From Sycon ciliatum (Eukaryota > Porifera > Calcarea > Leucosolenida > Sycettidae): a stretch of DNA of 64,000 nt. Shown here one piece after another: positions 1 to 11,300 of this stretch; position 1 is the first letter of the stretch; each line of letters starts with the position of its first letter. A program made the translations under genes and the position numbers. A model generated the notes under the pieces. That model saw nothing but the letters and a program-made list of their open reading frames with translations. It made no database searches and was not told where the DNA came from. The stretch lies in the NCBI RefSeq assembly GCF_964019385.1, contig NC_088645.1, forward strand, positions 17,724,180 through 17,788,179, written 5' to 3'.

Positions 1-92
1 TGTTCTATTGTGAGTAGCGCATCTGACTGGGCGAGTCTGAAATTTACAACTAAGTTTCATTTCGTAATGACACAATGAATTATCATAAGTAC
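1..92. other. G1 intron (partial)
   Basis: Continuation of the intron after EGF exon h towards the missing last exon. It aligns with 44360-44453 of unit III. No other feature seen. Confidence 0.6.
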
Positions 93-236
93 CTGCACAG
101 TGCTCATCTAGGATTGTGTTTTCAGTAGATGCACACGGACACTGGTACGAACCGTCGGTGTTCTCACAAGTGCGATTCTCGCCATTCAGTCTCGCAGTGC
201 AGTTGTGCGTTCCATGTTGACTGCATTCATCAATAT
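93..236 (-). CDS. G1 EGF exon h
   Basis: A 144-bp phase 1-1 exon, longer than the others, encoding [16 protein letters not shown]...[20 protein letters not shown]. It keeps six main EGF cysteines plus an additional one and has a longer last loop. Acceptor CCAAG|AT, donor GCAG|GTACTT. Its match in G3 is 44454-44597, where it directly precedes the transmembrane exon, so in G1 the membrane exon is expected just left of the window. Confidence 0.82.
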
Positions 237-2287
237 CTTGGAAAACACGTGCATTGGTTAAATACAGGTAAGTACGAAGTTTAGTTCACTTATACCTGAA
301 TTCAACTTCCTTATTGATAAAGAGGCCAAAAGCTGCTGCTTACCTACATGTCGTTTATACGGTAGATTAATTATATTTTCAATTATCTATCAAGAAGGGC
401 TGCAAAACTGATTTCATGGTTTGAGGGAAAGACGCAAACGAGAAAAGTCTGAAGAAAAATTGACTATCACCACCAGTACTCAAACCAGGGACCCTCGCTC
501 GTAGCCAGCGACGCTCTAACCACTGAGCTATGTTCTAGTCGTCATCCCAGCAGAGACCGTTCAACGCTTTCTTCACATTTCGTAACTCACACGTCCTCTG
601 AATCCATACAGGCGGGTGAGACGCAGCCCTCCCTGTAACATACACACTTCACGTGCAAACTAGTACACGGGGGAGGGCGGGGAGCTCCAAGTCATTAAAT
701 ATTCACGGTTTGAGTGAAATACTGAGTTCATGCACACGAGCCCTGGCTACGTACACTCATTTTACAACCATGTTAAGACGCTCAATACGAGTTCATAGCG
801 GAAGAGTAATTATGAAGATAATGTATACTTCAGAGTAGATAAATGCCGGAAACACATTATCAAGGTATGTTGTACATGTATCATTCCCATAGAATGTCAT
901 CAGTGTTTGGCCTATACCTTGACACGTTACTCCTGTGTAACCTGGACTGCACTGACAACGATGCGCACTCCAACAGACTTCCAACTTGGAAGGTTCTAAG
1001 TTATAGAAATAACATAAGGAGGGGAAGGTGAGCGCAACCAAGATAAGCACGAGCTGAAAGTCTCAGCTGTGAAGGACGTTGGCGGATGTTCATGCATATC
1101 GATGACGACACTGGCAAGATCATTGGACAATACGGTCAAACCACGATTCAAGAACGCAAAGCAACATTCCACAAAACTTGTGTGGCTCAAAAAATGCGAA
1201 GATCAATGACCTGATAGTTTAGTAACTGGTGGTGTTAGTGGCCAGTATAGCGTAACTTGTAGTTCCTTGGTCTTTCTCTTTTCTATAAAACAAATAATAG
1301 GGCTGTATTTTTAAAAGAGCGATGATATCCCTCCCTAAAAAAGAAAGGACTTTCGCTACACAAGATGACTTGACATGTTTGAGCCTGGACTAAACCCTGG
1401 TTTGTAGACTTTCATATTTCGAATTCTTTCCCGTGTCAGTTTGCATTCTCGGCGCTGCTATGGCGAGTGTACAGGCCATGAAACAGTACATTTCCGAACT
1501 CAGGTGCATGTATGTTGTGAATGTACTGATGTCTGCACACAGCACTCTTGTAGCAGGCGGATGGTCTTGACTCTTGAAGGAATTTCAAACTCCGAAGTAA
1601 ACCTAAAACGCAAGAAGCCATGATTATGGCACTGCATACATTTAGCTTGAAGTTTAACATGTACATACACATTGCAAATCCGAGCAAGACTATACCTTGA
1701 CATGATGATCCAGAGTATCCTTTCTTGCACACACATTCATACGATCCAATGGTGTTGTTACATTCACTGTTGATCGTACTCTTGCAGTTCTCTCGGTGGA
1801 CCTTACATTCGTTGATATCTGTATAGAATGGTGCGAAGGTTAGACCCAAGCTAAATGAATGCACGAAACTTTCGACTTCTTTCGTCACCATTTCGCTCTG
1901 TGCATAATGTATTTCCACATTCCTGGTATTTGGGACCAGACAAGCACGTATTTTTTTCTTGTGCTCTTTTCGTTTTCTTACCGTGATTACAGGCCCTTGC
2001 CCAGTAATTGGCCATCGGAGATTGTTTTAGTACTACAGTATAACTGATTTCACCTCTTCAGCCTTGCCACCTGCTGAATGGCACAATTACATGACAGGTT
2101 TTATGGCGTCTGTTGGCGTTTGACTATCCTGTCCTTCGGCGTTATAGTTTTATCTCTAAGGTGTAAGGCGTGTGTGTATGTATGTATGTATGTGTGCGGG
2201 TATGTGTGTGTGTACGTGTATATGTGTGTATGTATGTATGCATGTATGTATGTATGTATGTATGTATGTATGTATGTGTGTTTGCGG

Positions 2288-2360
<73 letters not shown>

Positions 2361-5300
2361 CGTGTGAGTTTACATGTACGGGTGCTTGCCTGGACATTTG
2401 TGCCCATGTGCCGATGCTTCTTAAAATGCTTTTGGGGTTCAAGGGTGCTTTGGCTAGATTGGACGTTTCCTATCAACCATATGAAAATGATATGCTAGCA
2501 TCTTACCTTGGCAAGGTGTTCCTGTAAAGCCAGACTTGCAAACACATTGATATGATCCAGGTGTATTGTTGCATTGACTGTTAGCAATATTGTTGCAAAC
2601 ACCCGTATCATGTGTGCACTCATCGATATCTGTCATGTGAATACAGAAACAGCATTGATGTCATCTTCAATCTCACAAACACATGCGAACGTATGCCTTT
2701 TTGTACAGCAGCCTCGAGAGAGACTACATGCCCAAGCAAGCTACCAATATTAAAACCTCCCACAAATCGTCCTTAGTCGCGCTCGTAGGACACTTGGAAG
2801 TAGAGAATCGCCAAAGTTAGCCTACCCTGCTGCTTCAACTACAGTCAAACCTCTTTAGGACGAACACCAAGGGACCGGTGATATTTGCTTGCAATAACGG
2901 GAGTTCTTCTTATCCGTATTTTATACCCAGTGAATACACAGTGATTTATCCAACAGAGCTAAACTTCTATACCGAAAGTTTGTCCTATCAGTGTTCTTCT
3001 TAACGAGGTTTCACTGTAACACAGTTGCATACGGCCTGCCACGCCACCTGGTGATTTCTACATCAATTAAACTCAATCAGCTATCTCTGAGGAGAATGTT
3101 CTTTCCACCAACCACCAAGCAAAAGTAAACATTGAGACACCAGTACGCACATCGGTCCTCTGAAAATACCTATTCCTCTGAATGTGATTGGAAGAAATTC
3201 TCCCCTCGACTTCCGGCGCTCTCTGTGCCAATTCTAGGAGCGGAAAACGAAGAATGGATGCACAATGGGTGTTGAGAATGCTCACGAAGTCACCAAAGCA
3301 GCGTGTAGTACACAGTACAACAGGGAATTATAGCTAGTTCAGAGTATTATACATGTAGCAGACTCAGCCTCAGCTCAGGGATCAACGGATTTGCTGGTTC
3401 AGAGTATTGTAGATCTGAAAGTAACAGTGTCCTACGAGCATGTCAACAGATTGTTCCCGTTGCGATACACACAATCCCTCCCCCTCCCACCCCGTTGGCA
3501 TGCAATCAAGATCAATACTATACAGATAGCCTGTACCTTGACATGTTGAACCTGTATATCCAGTCCTGCAAAGACATTGATATGAGCCAGGAATGTTGTT
3601 GCAGTGGCTGTTAGCTGTGCTCTTGCAGATACCCGTGTCTGGTACACACTCGTTTATATCTGGGGGTTGAGATTATCACATGAAACATAGTGGTGGAAAT
3701 GGTTTTCAATACAGTACAGGCACATTGTATTTGTTGCGCAACGTGTTTGTTATACAGTAGTGACAGACTTTCCATGGCCTCTTTCTGTTGTGATTCTTCG
3801 GTTTCTTGTGTTCTGGCTGCACATGCAGTGTTCTGGGCAACATGCGCTGGTCGTGAACGGTTACGTCATTGTCACGTGTGTCACAATGCATTGAGAAAAT
3901 GTGCGAGTGCATAAAAGTATTATTGAAAGGGCGAGTGGTACCACTCAGAAATTGTCAGCAGAAAAGTTCAGTATCAGTACCCTTTTAAAACAATTATTCG
4001 TCATTGGAATTGTTGGTTTCATGTAATGGCTACTGATGGTAGCAGCTAGTCAGCTGAAGAGCACATGGAGAGGAGGACTAGAGGGATCTGTTATTGATAA
4101 ATAATCACACAAAGAAATGAACTCAGATGGTGAACCAAGGAAAAAATTGTAACATTGAAATTGCGGGCACGAGTTATGCGATCGAATCCACTAACTAAAC
4201 CAGATTTTAACAGTCAGACGTGCACAATCTAGCACAAAATTGACAAGGAGTACTGAGATTTGCCTCGGCTCGACGGCGCTTGCCTTCCCCTCTTTGGAAT
4301 TAGCACTAATGTCCAAGAACCTTCCAAGTTGGTAGGCCGTTGGTTAGCGCTATCGATCAGTGCTCAAGCTGCCTTTCCTGGCGTGGAATGTCTCAGTACT
4401 CCTTGTCAGTTTTGTGCTAGATTGTGCACGTCTGTCTGTTTAAAATCTGGTTTAGTTGGTGGACTCAATCACCTAACGTGTGCCCACAATTTTAATGTTA
4501 CAAACAAAGAAATGACCCCATATAATCCTAAAAGATGATAACATTCTTTTTGTAGTACTATGCGGGGTCATTTTTTGAAATCTTTCTGTATACAAGTCAT
4601 CATGTACGAAGGCTCTATTAAGAGTGAAATGTGTTTGTCATCCAGGAGAAGACCAGTCAGTGAGCCTTCATACCCATTCTACCATGCACTAACCTATAAT
4701 TGTTATAAATCAGTGTTGCATTCACCAGTGAGGAGTGTTCGCTTTCGTGTGTGATTCTTCATCAGGCTTCATAGCAGAGAAAATTGGGAAAATAAATACC
4801 GAGAGCCTGATAAAACTACAATAATGCGATAATAACAAGTCAAATCTTAAACAAGCACTATCAATAAAGTATCCATACTTGACCTGTACCTTGACATGTT
4901 ACTCCAGTGTACCCTGAATTGCACTGACAACGATAAGAACCGGGTGAATTCTTGCAGATACTATCTGTGATATGTTGACAGACGCCAGGGGTAATTGAGC
5001 ATTCGTCAAGATCTAAAAAATAGAGGCAAGAGGGAAATGGCGAACCTGAGAACGAATGTATCCACTAACCACTCATCAGCGTGATGTTGATCAATATTCT
5101 CTAGGTTCATTTTTCACCTCTGGCCTTTTAGAACCGATTTTGGCCGCATTTTAAAAAGGCGCCAAACCCACTTAGAAAAGTAAATTATCGTGTCCGTTCC
5201 CGAAGGGAACTCACGACGGCCGCTAACACCCGGTAAATCCTAGCGGCAGATGCAGCGCCTAACGGTGGGGGTGAGTGGATAAATCTCAAAAACCACTGGC

Positions 5301-8300
5301 ACAAGTGCCGAGAAACCCCATTAGCCACATCCATGTATCCCTTGTGCCTGGTCACAAGTTTCCAGGAAAGACTTGAACGAGGTATCTCTCGTGTCTCGAT
5401 CATGATCTTTGACCAACCCACTGTGCCTGCCTGGTTATAAAACGTCGACGCGTTTGGGGCTTGTGCTTGCTTCTCCATATATTTTATCATTGTACTTTAC
5501 ACCTGTTTGCAAAGCTAGCCGAATTGCTGATCTCATACCCCTTCACTATGTTGCCCTCAAATATGCAAAGGAAGAATAGCACTCTGGTCACACAAGGTTC
5601 AGTGTACATATAAATGCTACTTCGAAGTACTTTTAATAATAATATGTGCATGACCCTAAATTGGGGTGGGGAGGTTGGATGAATGAAATGAAGTCAGCGT
5701 TCATATTGCAACACAATTACTTTAAGCAAACATTCGAAAAATACGGATAAGTCCTTGTAAAAGATATTGTGGAGTCTTTGCCACCACGATTCTGCGAGGG
5801 TTAGCCTTACAACAACAAAATGTTACTCTGCGTGTGTCCGATGCAAACTTGGTAACAAGAAGGCCAAGTTGACCATCCCATCTGTAGGCTGTCTATAATC
5901 AGACACCTTTGACAATGTGATTAGACTTTGATAATTCAATTTTGGATATGCTAGCTTAGTGCATGGCTACGTCGCCTGGTGATGGCTCAGTGTGAAGCTC
6001 TGTGTTTCAACTGACAATCCTGACTTTTATATGCACACTAGTGCAAGTCCATCCAGGTGTATTCTTGAAGAAAACATGAGTACTTCGAGTAGGTAAAACA
6101 TTCAGCAGTTCCACATTCACAAGATTTCGCTAGATGGCAAATTTTTGAACTAGTTTTCAACTTCGCGAGTCAGAAGTCAGCGCGATTTTCAGTACCACAC
6201 ACTCCGACTAATGATAATATACTGCAAAGTACCGTCAGTCAGTGTCGTGCAATGTTATCGCATGAGCTGATTGTTTAGTAACTGGCGGTGTTTTATTTTT
6301 TTATTTTTTTTATTTATTGCAACATCTCAAGACTCGGCGGAAACACCGGCTAATATTACGAGAGTGGGTGATTGCCAACCACGGCGATAAATAGAAAGAA
6401 GGGGAGGGAAAAAGAAAGAGTAGCAAAACGAACAGCAACAACAACTCCGTAAAGAAAGATAATGTCAAATAAAAACAGTGAAAAACACAGAGACGCAAAG
6501 GACATGTGGATAATGAGCTATGCATGTCGTAGTAAATAAGGGGCGGCACGGATCTTAAACAGGCGGAGTGAGGTCACGTCCTTAACTTCTCTGGGTAGAG
6601 TGAGCCAAACAGAATAAGCAATAAAGAGAGGGGAGCGCAAAAGAGTGGATGAGTTACACTTAGGGAGTAAGAGTGAGTTTCTAGTTCTTAGAGAAGAGAA
6701 CCAATTAAAACACATGAGATGAGGTGGGCACAACTCAAGCTTAATAGAATGGACAAGAGAAGCCAGGTGTGCACTGCGTCCATGTGATAACGGGGTTGTG
6801 TGAGCGATTTTATAAAGGGCGGATGATGAGAGCATGCGGGGTTGACGGAGGAGAATTTTAAGGATTTTCTTGTGATGTATTTCAAGCTTTGCAGCAGCGG
6901 AAGAGGATAACCCAACCCAAGACGTATCTGCATAATGAAATATTGGGCGAAGGTAGGCGAAATAAAAAAGAAGCTTGCAAGAAAGTGGGAGGTAGGAGCA
7001 GTGGGGGGAGAGAATTCCTAAGGATTTACTTGATTTTTTACAGATATATTCGATGTGAGGTACCCAAGAGAGTGCAGAGTCAATCACAATGCCAAGGTGT
7101 TTGTGAGAAGACACTATGTCAATTGGATTTGGAAAGTTGGCATGGATGAGGGTTGTGAACTCCGGCTGGGGCGGGAAGAGCATGATCTTTGTTTTTGATA
7201 GATTTGGGGACAACCTCCAGGACGACATCCAGGAAAGAACTTCCTGAATGCCAGCACGCAAGTTGTTTTTCAGGCCAGTGAGGGAAGCTGATGAGGTGAG
7301 AAGGGTCGTGTCGTCAGCAAACAGAGACGTTCCAGGGAAGACTGCAGGTAAGTCGTTTACGTAAATTATAAATAGTAGGGGACAAAGAATTGATCCTTGA
7401 GGAACGCCCGACAATACTGGCTCTGCAGCCGAGGATGTGCCAAGCACAGTTACGTACTGATAACGCCCAGAGAGATAAGATTTCAGCCAGGAGAGTGGCT
7501 GTTTGCGTACCCTGAATGCATGCTCGAGCTTTGCCAAAAGTCCTCGATGCCAGACGGTATCAAAAGCCTTGGCCAAGTCAAAGAAGCAAATGCCAGCAAG
7601 CGCTCTGTTATCCCTATGCTGGCACACCTGCTGCACGATGCGGGTCAGTTGAAGAGAGGTGGAGTCGCCTTTACGAAACCCAGATTGTGCGGGACTCAGA
7701 AACGGCGAAACATGTCTGTATAAGTGGTCATAAAAAAATGCGTTCACATACTTTGGACACGCAGGGAAGAAGAGAGATAGGGCGGTAGTTTGCAGGTTCG
7801 TGGCGGGAACCTTTCTTGAATACAGGTATGACTTTCGCTGTTTTCCATGCGGAAGGGAATATGCCCGTGGTAAATGACATGTTGAAAATATGGCACAAAG
7901 GGAATGCTATGGATGGTGCCAGGGCCTTGAGGACCCGGTTGGGGATGCCGTCAGGACCAGACGCCTTGCACGTCGGAAGCTTCTTCAGATGACGCCGGAC
8001 AGTGGCAGTTGTGGTGATGACGGACGTGAAACAAGCTGAGGGCTCCGAGGGGGTGAGAATAGGGGGAATAGAGAGCAACGGGTCATCTGGCCGAGTCACA
8101 GAGGCAAACTGGGCGTTTAATGCCGTAGCTTTGGCCAAAGGGTCAGCCGCCTGCTGAGTCCCTGTTGTGAGTGACGGAATTTCCCGTGATACGTTTCGAA
8201 TTCTTGCTTGTCTCACAAACCGGTGAAGCGATGGACGGTGTCTACCCTGCAAAGTAGTTTTCATTGAGCGGATATAAGCTCTGTACTTTGTCCGCGTCAG

Positions 8301-11300
8301 GGTTTTCACTATATTTCGCTGCTGTTGGTATGCTTGTTTGTTTTGTTGTGTTAGTGGACAGTATGGCGTAACTTGTAGTTTGTTGGTCCTTTTTTTCTTT
8401 TTTATAATGTATCCTTGGCTCCCCATCCGAGTCCATACTCCAAAGTGGTTAAAGAAAATGGTGCTGATCGTGGAATCAGGTTACTTGCCTTGACACGTTG
8501 ATCCATTAGTGTATCCTGCATTACAAGAGCATTTGTAACTGCCGAATGTGTTAGTGCAGGTACCTCTGGGACTAGGACTGCAGGTTGTTATATTCTTGCA
8601 TTCATCGATATCTGCATCAAGTAAAAAAAAACAGCACCACAAGTAGAAACGGTACCCTTTCCTACGGCCAAAGTTAGAAATCCTTTTTCTTTCTTGGTAA
8701 CTTGAACATTTGGGCGAGATTTTGCAAAAATGTTTGCTTCAGCAAAATGCTGTGCATGAACGCATTAATTCATTGCATTCCCAACTCATCACAACCACGC
8801 GCACTTCAGCCGAACCATACAGACACCAGCAAGGACACTTCCGTTGAGAGATAATATTGCTCCACGCCTCTAGACAGCTGTTTCGCTCCCTGTCGGAGCT
8901 CAGCAGTAGAGGATGATAATGGTGATATTGGAGGAATGATTATTCTTATACACCAGAAATGGCGCAAGTGCGCGCTTTCCACATACATCAAGCTGCTAAA
9001 ATGGTAAAGTGTAAGAACAGCGATAAACGAGAGAGCTTGGAAGCTCAGGGCCCTACGCTATGCTTTTTATGCTTTTTTGCCCAGCTCATCGTACATGTTA
9101 TAAGAACTGATGGAATTGCCTTTTTCCGTTGATTGGCCACATCACTGTATTGCAAAAACGTTTCAATCGGTTTGAATATTATGAGTCAAGCGGGATTCAC
9201 AGAAGCTTTTTTGCGATGCGACACGGGATGCGACAGGCGCGAAACCGGGAAAACCCCAAATCGCAGCCATGCCGCACCCCACGCAACTGACGCAACTGGG
9301 CCATCGCATGCCATCGCAGAAGTTGAGCTTGGCTCAACTTTTGCGATGCGATGCGATGCGACAAGCGATTTGGTGTACGATTTTGACCTTTTCTACAGCA
9401 AAGTTGTACAAAGGTGCAAGAGTTGCCTATACATTTTTACAAGTTGTGTCAAACCGCGCGAATATCATGGTGACGTACCCAAATCAGCAAAACTTTGTCG
9501 CATCGCTGACTTCTTCTGTGAATGGTATTTCGCGAGTTCGCATCGCACGCATCCATCGCAGATCGCGTCGCATCGCGTGTCGCATCGCAAAAAAGCTTCT
9601 GTGAATCCCGCTTAAAGCGGGATTCACAGAAGCTTTTTTGCGATGCGACACGCGATGCGACGCGATCTGCGATGGATGCGTGCGATGCGAACTCGCGAAA
9701 TACCATTCACAGAAGAAGTCAACGATGCGACAAAGTTTTGCTGATTTGGGTACGTCACCATGATATTCGCGCGGTTTGACACAACTTGTAAAAAATTATA
9801 GGCAACTCTTGCACCTTTGTACAACTTTGCTGTAGAAAAGGTCAAAATCGTACACCAAATCGCTTGTCGCATCGCATCGCATCGCAAAAGTTGAGCCAAG
9901 CTCAACTTCTGCGATGGCCCAGTTGCGGCAGTTGCGTGGGCCGCGACATGGCTGCGATTTGGGGTTTTCCCGGTTTCGCGCCTGTCGCATCGCGTGTCGC
10001 ATCACAAAAAAGCTTCTGTGAATCCCGCTTAAGGCAAAAGTATTTGCAGAATTTATTGCGGATTGTTATTTCTCTAATAATCATCTACTTTTGTTTTGCT
10101 CCTTCTTTAATTTTTATCTCCTTATATTGTAAATCAACAAATTTTGGCCCATGAGAAATAGAAACCTCTCGATTAGAGAGGTTAAGATGCACGTTATTTC
10201 CGACGTGACGCGCAGTTTCACGTCAAATTTGAAATCGATCGGTATTTTTGCTCTCACATGCATCCATTGCTCAATCATGCATCATTTGCCTATATGACAA
10301 ACGTTGCCCTGTGATTTACTTTGGCCGGTTGGTACCAAGCTGCGAAATCAGCGAAATTAAATCGCCAGCGAACATTAGTTGATTTTAATACAGGAATCGG
10401 ATTTTCTGGCCTTTTTGTAGTAATACATGTACATAATCATTGACCTGTTGAGCCAATGACGACGCCGAATGCATGGTTGCCTGTGGAGCACATTACATTA
10501 CTTTACAGTCTCCTAAAATACGTATCCTGTCCGACGGCAAAAGAGGCTGCAGATTTAGTTTTTTCTGCGCGTCGACGGGATGTCTGCGATGCGAAAGTTC
10601 CGCTCGCGTTATTTGGCTCGCACGTCGAAAAAATCAACGCGAGTGACCTGCTGCTCACGTCGAAATTTGGACATTACATAACTTTACAGTCTCCTATATA
10701 AATACGTATCCTGTTCGACGGCAAAAGAGGCTGCAGATTTAGTTTTTCTGCGCGTCGAAGGGATGTCTGTCCTGACGTTCACTGGGATCGGCGCTGACTC
10801 TGCCGATCACGGGCGTTCTGGACTCGACAGGATGTCTGTCCTGACGTTTCCTGGGACCGGCTTAGACTCTGCCGATCACGGGCGTTCTGGACTCAACGGG
10901 ATGTCTGTCCTGACGTTGCCTGGGACCGGCAGACTCTGCCGATTACGGGCGTTCTGGAGTCGACGGGATCTCTCTTCCGACGTTTCCTGTGACCGGCGCT
11001 GAATCCCTCGTTCACGCTTATTTTGGAGACGACGCGATCTCTCTTCCAAAGTACATGTATGGTTATGCTGACGCTGTTTATGCTGACGCATCCTATCACC
11101 TATTCGGCGTCTATTCTAATTTAATTTCCTCCTCGTCTCCCTATTTCATTCCAAATCTCCCTCTACATCAGGGAGTCGTATACATAATACGACGAATATT
11201 GGTACGGTACGGGACAGATACAGGAGCCCGCAAATATTGTGGACAGCTGTTATGTACAATCCTGTAGAGCCTTTGTAGTCACAGATACGGGACAGATACG

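Noticed and set aside
425-545. Functional tRNA gene
   Set aside because: A and B boxes are visible, but the anticodon loop and T stem are defective and the head is joined to a repeat body, so it is a SINE.
2078-2527. Cys/Val- and His/Thr-rich open frames
   Set aside because: Produced by the TG/TGTA microsatellite inside an intron.
4890-5012. EGF exons read as separate small genes
   Set aside because: Each is bounded by splice sites in phase 1 with no start codon; they are internal exons of one gene.
9133-10154. Open frames on both strands near 9.1-10.1 kb
   Set aside because: They mirror one another because the region is a palindrome of two MITEs rich in GCGATGCGAC motifs.
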